Below are positions 19,820-29,300 of a stretch of 30,730 nt of DNA, piece after piece. The notes below the pieces were generated by a model. The model worked only from the letters and a program-made list of their open reading frames with translations. It was not told the origin of the DNA and ran no database searches. Within the stretch, counting starts at the first letter, position 1. Each line of letters begins with the position of its first letter. The DNA is from a virus, in the IMG/VR virus record IMGVR_UViG_3300031741_000158, positions 1 to 30,730 of that record; one strand, 5' to 3'. A program made the position numbers and the translations under genes.

Positions 19820-22045
19820 CTAACTCCAAATAACTTCTGTTCTAACTGTTATGGTATCGTTATCAGTAATTCCCCAGCTTGCAAGGTCAGCACTATCGCC
19901 TACGTTTCGAAGCACTACTGCGCCAGTAGCATCAACGATTGATTCCTTATTAACATGCCATTGGTAAAGCTGCTCAAGCAACGTACCAAAGTCAAGCGTC
20001 AATCCACTGGCTTCGTTCCAAACATCAGCAGCAGCCAAGGTCGAGGTAAGCCAGTTCCCTTGGTTAAGTTGAAGCTCATTTGTGTCAACCAAAATAGTAT
20101 CTACGATCCCATCTATGACATCAACCTTTCCATCAGTTATCCCATGCAAAGTAGCAGCAGTTCCAGCAGCATCAGGTACAGTAGTATTTGCTCCATCTGT
20201 TCCTCGCATAGCATCACCATCAAGGCCAGCAACATCAATAGCAATCGCATTAACCTTGGGTTGCATATCCGCTGTGTCTGTCAAAATAGATTGCATGTCA
20301 GTAGAATTAACCGTTGCGTTTGTAACCGTAGTTCCTGTGGATGTATCAGTAACAGCACTTGAAACGCCATAAAGATTAACGACTCCGGTGGTTGCTGATC
20401 CAGAGATAGCAATCGGTCCAGTCACGCCAACAACTTGAATGACTTGATTGGTTCCTCCAACGGTTAATGTGGCAGACCTGAACGTGCCTCTCAACTCCAT
20501 ATTACCACCAGTATCAGCGTCTATTGTTTGTTCTCCTCCGGCCAAGACTTCATGCGACAACGTAACATTCGCATCAACCCCAGAATAATTACTACCACCT
20601 GACCATGCCCGGTTATTTACTCCCGTCGTACCTGTTATATTCGTGTCAAAATCAAACTCTGGAGATCCAGCACCCGGAACAAGAGAATAACATCTTACAA
20701 AAGTATAATCTCCGTTGCTTGCCGCCGTGAACTTTCCAGATGCTTGCCCGATACCACAATTCGTTAATCTACCGGGTGGTATAGTCGCTTCTCCGATCTC
20801 ACAATGCTCAAAAACGCTATGGTCAGCAGCGCTACCTACCCCGGTTACTTCTGCCCCAACGATATGACTATCATTTATTGACTGACCACCTAGAGCTAAA
20901 TACCAATGCTCGCCGGTTATGGTCTGGTCATTAAAATCTGCACCCAATGTGATTGTGTTATCGTTCGCCACATGGAACCTATTTAAGTTCAGTGTCCCAT
21001 CTATAGTCAGAGCATCTGCCCAAGGGCATGGATTATCAGCCGTTCCATTAATGTATAACTCAGTGCCTGCCGTCCCTCCAGTATCAACCCAAATCATCCC
21101 ATTTGCATATCCAACGGATTGCGCAACCACAGCATAAGAACAAAGAACCTGATCAGTGGCAATAAGCGTACAATCAATAGATTTAAATGCAAGCCGAACC
21201 TTACCTAAGTCAGCCCCGGTCCCAACATGATTTACCGTGAAGTTAAATTCATTGTTCTTTATCTTTATCCCGTCTTCTGGTTTATCAATCGTTCCTATCT
21301 GCTCATATGTCGTAGTACCATAGTTATAACCGTACACACCAATAATATCATTCTTTGCTTGTGCATAGCCTGTCCAAGTAGCTGAGACCGGTATCCCATT
21401 TCCGCCGACACTGAATTCATAATAAACATCAATGTCAGAATTCCCATCGGATGTTATAATATGATAAGTCGTGTTTAGTTCCGAAGTATCTGTATATGTT
21501 CCGCTTGTTTCTGTGCCTTTAGAAGCAAGAATAGTAAAGCTTGCAGATACTGCACTGATCGCAGCGGATGAACTCGATAAATTATCCAGTTGCGCTTGGG
21601 TCGCCGGAAAGGTGTCTCCAGAAAGCCCAGTAGTATCATATTGAAGTTCAAGATTATCCGCTGCCGTTGTGTCACCAGATATAGCTGTAACATCTGCCGT
21701 TACTTGATTCGTTACAGTAGCAATAGTTCCTGCAGTAATATTCGTTGGAGTCGCAAATCCGGTTGCTTTATAATCTGCAAGCACAGCCGGATAAACATTG
21801 ACTGTCTGGCTAACTGCGTCAGCTAAAACCATGGTAAAAGCTACATGATCAAAGTTACTATCCGCTGCCGAAACTACATATGACCAGCATCCATTTCCTT
21901 CATGTACTTTTGCCCCTGCCCCAGTTCCTTGTGTACCACCATCACCCGTCACATAGACAACTGGAGTTCCAGTAGTAACAGGAGCACCACTTGCAATGGC
22001 TATCATTTGAAATGCTACTACTTGGCTTGCTGTGTTCTTAATCAT
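19820..22045 (-). CDS. tail-fibre-like structural protein
   Basis: The ATG at 22045 is preferred to 22078: it overlaps the previous stop as ATGA and has CGAGGATATCAAT upstream. The 741-residue product is rich in Thr, Ala, Gly, Asp and Val with few charged residues, typical of trimeric fibres. It opens with NTASQVVAFQMIAIASGAPVT, a fibre domain type seen in many phage tail proteins. A middle region has beta-helix-like repeats (HVANDNTITLGADFNDQTIT). The C-terminus has repeated short D-x-x-x-VD units, then LLEQLYQWHVNKESI and WGITDNDTITVRTEV, an end seen in upper fibre/baseplate proteins. It probably mediates contact with the host surface. Confidence 0.8.
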   Translation of the reverse strand: MIKNTASQVVAFQMIAIASGAPVTTGTPVVYVTGDGGTQGTGAGAKVHEGNGCWSYVVSAADSNFDHVAFTMVLADAVSQTVNVYPAVLADYKATGFATPTNITAGTIATVTNQVTADVTAISGDTTAADNLELQYDTTGLSGDTFPATQAQLDNLSSSSAAISAVSASFTILASKGTETSGTYTDTSELNTTYHIITSDGNSDIDVYYEFSVGGNGIPVSATWTGYAQAKNDIIGVYGYNYGTTTYEQIGTIDKPEDGIKIKNNEFNFTVNHVGTGADLGKVRLAFKSIDCTLIATDQVLCSYAVVAQSVGYANGMIWVDTGGTAGTELYINGTADNPCPWADALTIDGTLNLNRFHVANDNTITLGADFNDQTITGEHWYLALGGQSINDSHIVGAEVTGVGSAADHSVFEHCEIGEATIPPGRLTNCGIGQASGKFTAASNGDYTFVRCYSLVPGAGSPEFDFDTNITGTTGVNNRAWSGGSNYSGVDANVTLSHEVLAGGEQTIDADTGGNMELRGTFRSATLTVGGTNQVIQVVGVTGPIAISGSATTGVVNLYGVSSAVTDTSTGTTVTNATVNSTDMQSILTDTADMQPKVNAIAIDVAGLDGDAMRGTDGANTTVPDAAGTAATLHGITDGKVDVIDGIVDTILVDTNELQLNQGNWLTSTLAAADVWNEASGLTLDFGTLLEQLYQWHVNKESIVDATGAVVLRNVGDSADLASWGITDNDTITVRTEVIWS

Positions 22046-23391
22046 ATTGATATCCTCGTTGCTATGTTTGATATCCAAAAAGGTTTAAATCCTGCTGTAT
22101 CTGCTGTTATCGTAAAAGTAGGGCTCGCCACTGTAGCTATCGTTGTTGTTGTCAATGACGCTGCTGGAATCGTAGCTGTTATCGTATCATTTGCTGTTAT
22201 TGAATAACCAGAAGACGCTGGCAGAGTAACAGTAGCCACTTTATCGCTGCCGGTCAATGCGACATTAGTGTTGTCAAGGTTATCTCTTACTTCACTGTTC
22301 CATGAAGCACTGCCGCTAATTCCTGCGGCTATTGCATCTTCACTTGTTGTACCAGTTACAAACGTATCCGTTCCAGCAATTGTAAGAACTATCGTCTTGC
22401 CACCAGTCACTATGTCACTTTCTGTTACTCCTGTGGATATTGTGCCTGTAACGTTTATAGGCAATATACCGCCCACAACAACTTCCCATGCGCCTATCGT
22501 TGGTGCGCTCGTTCCAGTACCAGTTCCACGGTCCTGCCCAACGACATCAAGGTCATTAGTGTTGACTTGATCCCTCACCCCATTTTCATCAAGATCGCCA
22601 GCCTTAGTCCTTAAATCAAGATTCGCCGCGTTTGTTATATTTTCAAACTGACTTGATGCTGTCTTAATATCCTGGTTTGACGTTCCTGGCATACTGGTGT
22701 CATCAGAAGCATTGTTTGATGATGTGCCATATGTGCCTGTTTCTGCTGATGTTGTCCAACCAAAAACAGCAGTGTTTTTTATGATGGTTGCCGGGCTGTA
22801 TAACTGATCAATCCCAACTACGCCAGCGCCTAAACAGAAAAAGGTACAGTTTAAGATTTGTGGACTATTTTGATATGTCCTTACTGCGGGCTTTGTACTT
22901 TCCTGGATAACTACTGTATTTATTAACTTGCTACCATCCCTAAGATCTATAACACCAGTGGCTTCCGAACCACCATGCAGGATACAATCTTTTGCTACAC
23001 AGTTTGCACCGGATAGCGTTAAAGTAATAGCAGAAGTAGTTGTGCTATTACTTGCGCTAACCTGCATACCCGATAGCTCGAAATAGTTAGAATTTATGCT
23101 TAAAGCTGCATCATACCTGGACGTTTTATTGATCCCAGCACCCTTTGTGGCATCATATCGTAGCGGATTTGTAAGTACATCTACGTGGTCAGCAAATCCC
23201 TCCCCGGTTGCGGGTCTTAATATGGCATGATATGTAGATGTTCCATCTGTTCCTGCGCAATCGAGTTGAGATGTTGTTGTAAGCTCTCCAGTTATTTCCC
23301 CAATCCAATCAGATGCGGAAACATCTACATCAACCCACCATTCTTCTACGCCAGCATAAGTCTTTCCGGACCCTATTGAGTTAGTTGTCAT
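22042..23391 (-). CDS. beta-helix tailspike-like protein with Ig-like C-terminal domain
   Basis: The start overlaps the previous stop, with GGTGGTAGG directly before the ATG. In this 449-residue protein residues 1 to about 300 look like a right-handed parallel beta-helix (NSNYFELSGMQVSASNS, NCVAKDCILHGG, KLINTVVIQES, NCTFFCLGAG) and close with the DxDExGxxD...IGAWE pattern typical of such proteins. Residues about 310-440 resemble an Ig/cadherin-like domain found in phage structural proteins (TGTISTGVTESDIVTGGKTI). It is most likely part of the receptor-binding or depolymerase apparatus; no catalytic residues can be assigned from sequence alone. Confidence 0.8.
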   Translation of the reverse strand: MTTNSIGSGKTYAGVEEWWVDVDVSASDWIGEITGELTTTSQLDCAGTDGTSTYHAILRPATGEGFADHVDVLTNPLRYDATKGAGINKTSRYDAALSINSNYFELSGMQVSASNSTTTSAITLTLSGANCVAKDCILHGGSEATGVIDLRDGSKLINTVVIQESTKPAVRTYQNSPQILNCTFFCLGAGVVGIDQLYSPATIIKNTAVFGWTTSAETGTYGTSSNNASDDTSMPGTSNQDIKTASSQFENITNAANLDLRTKAGDLDENGVRDQVNTNDLDVVGQDRGTGTGTSAPTIGAWEVVVGGILPINVTGTISTGVTESDIVTGGKTIVLTIAGTDTFVTGTTSEDAIAAGISGSASWNSEVRDNLDNTNVALTGSDKVATVTLPASSGYSITANDTITATIPAASLTTTTIATVASPTFTITADTAGFKPFWISNIATRISI

Positions 23392-23747
23392 CCTACCACC
23401 ACCGTCTTTTCTTGAACAATAACAGTTTTAGATTTGATGGAAATCTTTGTCAGTAATTCGGCTTTTGTGATAACTGGTTCTGTCTTCTCTGTCGATAACT
23501 CGGTTATGGTTGAAATGTCGACTGTCTTATTCCTCTTCTTTACAATACCCCCAAAAAGATCGGTATCAGAAGATAGCATCTCTTGTGCCTCTTCAAGTTT
23601 CATATCTGATTTTATGACTTTAAATCTTGGGTTGGAATAAAATTCTTTGCTTATTACATAGGTTTCAGGGTATACCCCAATTATATCACCAGGATCAAAT
23701 ACAGATCCTTTTACATATCCTGCCATAATAGTAAGATAACAACTCAT
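23388..23747 (-). CDS. 119-aa protein in the tail region, unknown function
   Basis: The ATG at 23747 overlaps the sulfotransferase stop (ATGA) with GTGAGGGAAAT upstream; an in-frame ATG at 23762 is less likely. The product begins MSCYLTIMAGYVKGSVFDPGD. It then has the segment IIGVYPETYVISKEFYSNPRF and a C-terminal Lys/Thr/Val-rich stretch (VITKAELLTKISIK, then VIVQEKTVVVG). A short beta-strand N-terminal domain with 'GDIIGVYP...F' resembles phage proteins near tail fibres and baseplates. The function is unknown; position implies a virion or assembly role. Confidence 0.65.
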   Translation of the reverse strand: MSCYLTIMAGYVKGSVFDPGDIIGVYPETYVISKEFYSNPRFKVIKSDMKLEEAQEMLSSDTDLFGGIVKKRNKTVDISTITELSTEKTEPVITKAELLTKISIKSKTVIVQEKTVVVG

Positions 23748-24286
23748 ATTTCCCTCACCCATACTTTCATTGGATCATAACCAAGGGCCATTTCTAACTC
23801 CAACCCACCAGATTCAACCCACTTCGTTGCAATTACAGGGGTCCAGAAATCACGCCAAATTGAAGGATCTGGTGTGAATGTTGGAGTCTGCCCCCATAAG
23901 TCTATAAAATGGTTTTCGACAGGTTCCATGCCGATAAACTCAGCTATTACATTTATCTGATTCGGGTCGGTCAGCAACTCTTCAAACTTAATATTAAGTG
24001 TATTAGGAGCACTTAACCACCCAACATATACAGACATATTATCAATAATATATTCGATTTGCCCTATGTAATTTTCTTCTGAAAAAGGTATCTTATTAAA
24101 CTTTAGCCAGCTTGCCACAACATTCCGTGGAGATCGTGTGATATGTAAATGTTTATCAGTATCAGCGTATGAATGTGGGTAAGGATCATGTCTATGGGAT
24201 TCTGGGTTAAACTCATACCCAAACATAAGGACAGCTTTCCAAAGCAAGTGTGTTCCTGTTTTATATGCTCCGTTGCAAATTATCAT
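23744..24286 (-). CDS. PAPS-type sulfotransferase
   Basis: The 180-residue product has both PAPS-binding elements: GAYKTGTHLL (Lys9-Thr-Gly-Thr, the 5'-phosphosulfate loop) and ITRSPRNVVASW, in which Arg51 and Ser59 have the eight-residue spacing of the 3'-phosphate site. IKFEELLTDP is the conserved strand-helix that follows, and WRDFWTP is near the C-terminus. It should move sulfate from PAPS to a hydroxyl or amine of a glycan or small molecule. At 180 residues it is near the minimum for the family. It is coupled to the small gene downstream and lies between two beta-helix genes. A TTG-started 17-codon frame (24336-24283) with AGGACAGGGA overlaps its start and could be a leader peptide. Confidence 0.85.
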   Translation of the reverse strand: MIICNGAYKTGTHLLWKAVLMFGYEFNPESHRHDPYPHSYADTDKHLHITRSPRNVVASWLKFNKIPFSEENYIGQIEYIIDNMSVYVGWLSAPNTLNIKFEELLTDPNQINVIAEFIGMEPVENHFIDLWGQTPTFTPDPSIWRDFWTPVIATKWVESGGLELEMALGYDPMKVWVREI

Positions 24287-24357
24287 TTATTAAAATCCAT
24301 TTTATCTCTCATTAAGTTGAACTTCACCGTCTTCAATCCCTGTCCTATAAAATAAGT

Positions 24358-25995
24358 TTACCCGAGTATTCCGTTGCCGCCTATGTTTAGGATTCTGCTG
24401 GGTCGTTTTGGTGCGCCTGCTCCCTGGTCTGCTCCGATGTTTGGGAGTCTGTGGACATATTTACCCCACAAATCTGCTTGACCTTCTTCGTTTACGCCTG
24501 TAATCCATGTGCCTATGCCGATTAATGGGTTATCTGACCTGTTTACAAGTTTTCCAGAATCGGAGACAGGACAGTAATCAAGTGTTTCTGATATTGTTCC
24601 TGGTGCAGATCCAAGGTAAACATCCCATGATCCTGAGTTTTCGACTACACAAACGGAATTAACATCATACCCAGCTCCAACCCAATCGGCAAAAGTGGCA
24701 TACGTTACCGCCCCAACCTGCCCAAAAAGGCATGTACCAGAAATAACGAAAGCATTATAATCAGATATAGCGGTACCATTTTTAATATACATAATGGCCC
24801 TGTCCACCTTGGTCATACCATCCAACAGAACAATAAGATTATTTTTAATAATTGTGTCATTAGCTGCATAGCTGGTGTCTCCTACCATAACAGGATGATA
24901 TTTCATTGGTATAGTTGAGACTACTGTGTTGTGATACACTGGGACACTATGCTGCCCCTTAACGTGTAATCCGTAAGCACAATTATGAATCAAATTATAC
25001 TGTATCCCATATCCAGACCAAGTATCACTCGCAGCGTCGCCATTCCCTTTTACAACAATCCCGAAACCTGCGCCGTAAACCGTGTTTCTATACACACTAG
25101 CATTTATGTTATTTCCAACAAGTAAAGCGTGTAAATACATAGCTTCATCATGGGCTGCTGTATCAAAATAAGCAGGACCATATACTGTGTTATCAGATAG
25201 ACTGGGAGTGGTATACCCATTTTTTAATAGCGGATCTGTTGCAGGTGCGTCTTTTCCGATTGCCAAGACAAGCCCAGCGTACTGTTTCACATGAGCCACA
25301 TTACTATCAATAGTACAAGTCCCCTTTGCGCTTGTAGCTTGCAGCAAGATCATTGCGAGATTGGCTGCGTCAGTGCTGCGATTGTTGTAAAAAACATTAC
25401 CAGTAAAAGAGGGATCTGCTTGTTCTTCTGCACGCCAAAAACCGCCCGTCCCCTCGTTACTATTAATTGTAAAGATAGAATCAGACACATCGAGTGCCCA
25501 TGTGCTTGCAGATCCAGGCCAGAACCAATTGTCAATGGATACATCTGCTGCGGCTGAGACAGTCACCACCGCCCCGCTCATATCAAAAGAGTATATCCGA
25601 GCCGAGCCACTGGAATACAGTATACTTCCGGTTATAACCCCATTTATATTGATTATCGTATCTATCATTGATATGGTTGTTGAACGTGTGAAACGCATAA
25701 ATGAGGATGAAAAAGCACCAGCATTAATGGTGACATCACCAATTGTTAAGATACCGGCAGCATCAGCAGTTATATTAACAAAGTTAGCTCCAGAAGTGGT
25801 TATTACACCAGGACTGCTCCCTGATCCTATTACCAGATTTTTGGTGATGCCAGTCCCGACAAACGGGTTTATACCTACAAAATCCAATTCATCATTTGCT
25901 GCCAGTGCGTTGTGCGCGACAACTGCATCTGTGTAATATCCATCATACCCTGACGGGGTTGCTGTTAAATCTGGACCAACTATATATTTTGCCAT
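24358..25995 (-). CDS. beta-helix (pectate-lyase-like) tailspike protein
   Basis: TTTGAGGTGATATAG precedes the ATG. The 545-residue product starts MAKYIVGPDLTATPSGYDGY, and its middle has the repeated Asn/Val/Ile/Gly turns of a right-handed beta-helix (NVFYNNRST, DNTVYGPAY, YRNTVYGAGFGIVV, YNLIHNCAYGLHVKG, YHNTVVS, KNNLIVLLDG). The end ...LPNIGADQG is the usual closing motif of these helices. Such spikes bind and often cut host polysaccharide. The sulfotransferase is the next gene downstream. No depolymerase active site can be assigned from the sequence alone. Confidence 0.82.
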   Translation of the reverse strand: MAKYIVGPDLTATPSGYDGYYTDAVVAHNALAANDELDFVGINPFVGTGITKNLVIGSGSSPGVITTSGANFVNITADAAGILTIGDVTINAGAFSSSFMRFTRSTTISMIDTIININGVITGSILYSSGSARIYSFDMSGAVVTVSAAADVSIDNWFWPGSASTWALDVSDSIFTINSNEGTGGFWRAEEQADPSFTGNVFYNNRSTDAANLAMILLQATSAKGTCTIDSNVAHVKQYAGLVLAIGKDAPATDPLLKNGYTTPSLSDNTVYGPAYFDTAAHDEAMYLHALLVGNNINASVYRNTVYGAGFGIVVKGNGDAASDTWSGYGIQYNLIHNCAYGLHVKGQHSVPVYHNTVVSTIPMKYHPVMVGDTSYAANDTIIKNNLIVLLDGMTKVDRAIMYIKNGTAISDYNAFVISGTCLFGQVGAVTYATFADWVGAGYDVNSVCVVENSGSWDVYLGSAPGTISETLDYCPVSDSGKLVNRSDNPLIGIGTWITGVNEEGQADLWGKYVHRLPNIGADQGAGAPKRPSRILNIGGNGILG

Positions 25996-26076
25996 CTATA
26001 TCACCTCAAAAGTCATCTTATTACCTCATTTAGTTGATTCACACATTAACCTAATCTTATCCCGGTTGTAACAATA

Positions 26077-26361
26077 TCATCTTCCACGATGTCTTCTTAG
26101 CGGTTGAACTTCAACCACAGCAGCCGAACTAATCGATTGCACATAAAAGAACCCTGCACCAGGACCAAGAATCTCATTCAACGAAATAGCTGCATCAGCT
26201 TTAATTGTCCAATAAGTAGCACCAGCATCATCAGAAGAAATCTTCAAAGCTACAGAAGTTCTTGCCTGGACCGCATAATCTTCTACATCTTGACCAGACC
26301 CAAGCACCACCATTGTCCAGGTTGTTGTTGCTGCGTTATGATTGATAGTATCTAAAATCAT
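26077..26361 (-). CDS. 94-aa phage structural-type protein
   Basis: The start overlaps the stop of the large polyvalent gene (ATGA). The product opens MILDTINHNAATTTWTMVVL, then VALKISSDDAGATYWTIKADAAISL and FFYVQSISSAAVVEVQPL. The all-beta look with 'L-I-S-D-D-A-x-x-Y-W-T-I-K' and a late 'F-Y-x-Q-S-x-x...x-V-E-V' pattern is a common small phage structural or head-tail type protein. The basic end RRHRGR is odd for it. The exact function is unknown. Confidence 0.65.
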   Translation of the reverse strand: MILDTINHNAATTTWTMVVLGSGQDVEDYAVQARTSVALKISSDDAGATYWTIKADAAISLNEILGPGAGFFYVQSISSAAVVEVQPLRRHRGR

Positions 26362-29300
26362 TTTTTAATCCTTTTCTCAAAGCGTTCATTAAATTTATTT
26401 TGCAATTTCTTGATTCGATCATTAAGTCTCTTTTTACTATTCTCTGATCGAGCACGTTTGATTATTTTTCTCAACGCATTTATTTGTCTCTCAGTGCTTT
26501 TTAAAGTTTCCGTAAGTCTAAACCTTGGGTCTTTCATGAACTCACGACGCCGTTCTGGGTATGTCTTGATCTTCTTCAGCAGCATCTTGACTTCTTCGGC
26601 ATTGGCATAAAAGTCTTGTCGACCTTTAGTCTTATCAAGCCCACCTATAAACTTTCGAGCCAGCGGAACTTTACGTATATCTACTGGATCTTCGCTAAGT
26701 GCCTGAGGCAAACCAACAACACCAGAGACAAATCTCCCCAGACCACCAGTAAAAGTATCCTCAACCAAGTCAATGATTTCAGGAGAAATATCGACTAAAC
26801 CTTTCTCAACTTTATCTCCACCAGAGATGTTGTTAAGAAACTCAGCCATTGCCTTTGAACTTGGTCGAACAGATTTCCAATAACGTTGAGATTCCGGAGT
26901 TGGTACATCTTCAAATTTATTCTTCTCTGGCATGATTGGAGCGCCAAAAAAGTTCTTGTTCTCGGCTATCTGAACAACAGGATCAGTGATCGTTGGTGAA
27001 ATCATCTGGGCGAATGTCGCCGATTGGATTGGATTAAAAGCATTGAGGCCAGCGTTAAGTAAGCGACTTGCTCCTTCCATTGGGTCATACTTAAACTGGC
27101 TTGGATCACCACCAGCTAAGATCGCATCTCCGATTTCTGTTCCTATATTCCAGAAGAAATTCAATCCCCAGCCAAGAGGAATTTTCAAGACTTTGCCCCC
27201 AGAGTTTGGAATTATAAAGATCATATTCCGTTCTTTCTCATGATCTTTAACTTGTGCATATTTATTCTTTCCTTCGTCATCATCGCCGCCAAGCAAACCA
27301 TTAGCAACAGTTACGCCGATAGCAGAAATCATCATACCACCAACTATCTTTCTGGCCTTCGAGCTTTTGACAAGACCACTAATCAACCTTGCCGACCCCT
27401 GAACACCGGCACTGGAAAACAGATAAAGACTATTATAAAGTTCTCCGTACAAGCCTTTTTGCTCAAAGTTAACTGTTAGTTCTTTTGCCAACAACGCTGC
27501 CTTAGCCTTGCTTAAACCAACATTCCGAGCATTTTTATACGCGGCCAACCTCGTTGCATTCTCTGCTATTGAGTTATAATCCTCAATTAGCTTCCCAACT
27601 TTCTTGATTGTTTTCCAAGTCATTGGTAAAGCCTTCCCTTGAGCTGACCAAACTTCGCTGTTGATACTCTTCGCGAGCTTTTCTACTTCCTGACCTCGAT
27701 CAGCCCAGGCCATCTTTCCCCCAGCTGCTTCGAACTCCTTAGCAGTCTTACCCCAATCCGATGTTCCAGTTCCTCGAATTGCATCCCGCAAGCCCATAGC
27801 AGCCGCTGGAATATCTTTCATAACCTTCATAGTCATGTCTTTAAGCTCGGTGCTGCTCAAGTTAACTGCTGCAATTTGAACATCACGCGGAAGATTCGTC
27901 AAGATAAACTCTGGATTCAAACCAGTATGAATCGTCGCGAAGTAACGGTTGAGCTTGGAAAGTCCTCGAACAATAGCTCCAGTATTTGCATTGTTGCCTT
28001 TGAGATGATTAACAATTCTCATAGCATGTTCATTTTCTGAATTCATTGTAATGATATAATACTTTCCGTCTATCTTCAATGGGACTTGGTTGTCCTTGAT
28101 TTTGAAGTCTTCTTTCTTGTAGATGTTGCCATTGGAGTCATAGGCATTAACCATGGCTTTTTCAGAAATACTCCAAAACTTCTTATTCGGAAAGTCTTTG
28201 ATAAGCTGCAGTAAGGTCCGTCCTGACTCTGCTTTACCAGCTCTCTCGATTGCCCGCTCATGCTGGACAAGAACATTCTCAAGGACATTGACTGCGCGCT
28301 TGGTTGAGCCGCCTCTGATTTTGTAATCCTTTCCAAGGTTAACGATCCCCTGACCTGTGCCAAAAAGTCCTGATTGACTCTTGTGTCCCTCACGGTATAG
28401 TGGAACATAGTGTTTGAACGTTGACTTGAATGCATCATATTCTGCTTGGGTTATTCGACCAGAGTCCAGGGAAACATCCAGTGTTGCCGCAGTCACCTTG
28501 TCGATCATCTTGAGAATGCTTTGCATGTCCGCATCGTCAGCCCAATCAGCATTGATTTTTTTTGCTTCGATATCTGTAATCCCAGAGAAACGATCTTTCT
28601 TATCAAGCCAGTCTTGCTTGATTGCCTTGGTATCCTTCGAGACCGTATATTGAAGCTCTTTGCGAAGCAGATCCAAGTAAGCCCTCTGGGTTACTGCGTT
28701 CGGAAGATCAAGCTCTTTCATGACTTCATCAATGGCATCAATCTTTTCTTTGAGGTAATCCTTTTCATTTGTTTCTGCAAGATCGAGCAAGAAGCGCCTA
28801 GCATTTGTAAGTTGCAACCTCTTGTTCGCTTCGATTGCATGTCGACCATAAGCAGCTTCTCCGACATCAGTGACATCGAAATCATTCTTTGCCATGAGGT
28901 CAACCATCGGCTGGACAAGTGTTTCTTTATCAGCCTTGATTTGCGCGCCAGTTTTGTTTCGCCTCAAGCGTTCAGACAGCAGGTAGTCAGCTTTCTCCTG
29001 GATTTCTTTTCCAGTATCACGTTCGATTGCCTTCTGGACTTTACTCACAGGAGCTAAGACATCAACAAAAGCATGGTATGCTGTTTCTCGTCGCGTTGAT
29101 TCATCGTCGACTTCAAATGGCTGAGAGTTGATTTTGCCTTCCGAAGTCTGAAACATCGGCATGCCGGTCTTGACAGCAGCGACTTTCATCTGTGGAGTTA
29201 TGGTCATTGACATTACAGTTTTAGGCACAACACCTTCGCCACGGGCACTTGCAGGTAAAGCAGCTTCCATAGATGGATTAATCATTCTGAGGTCTGTAGT

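Noticed and set aside
22268-22570. Antisense frames across the fibre and spike genes (for example 22268-22570, 20082-20372, 25502-25936)
   Set aside because: They are opposite-strand shadows of Thr/Ala/Val-rich structural genes, lack ribosome binding sites and have low-complexity products.
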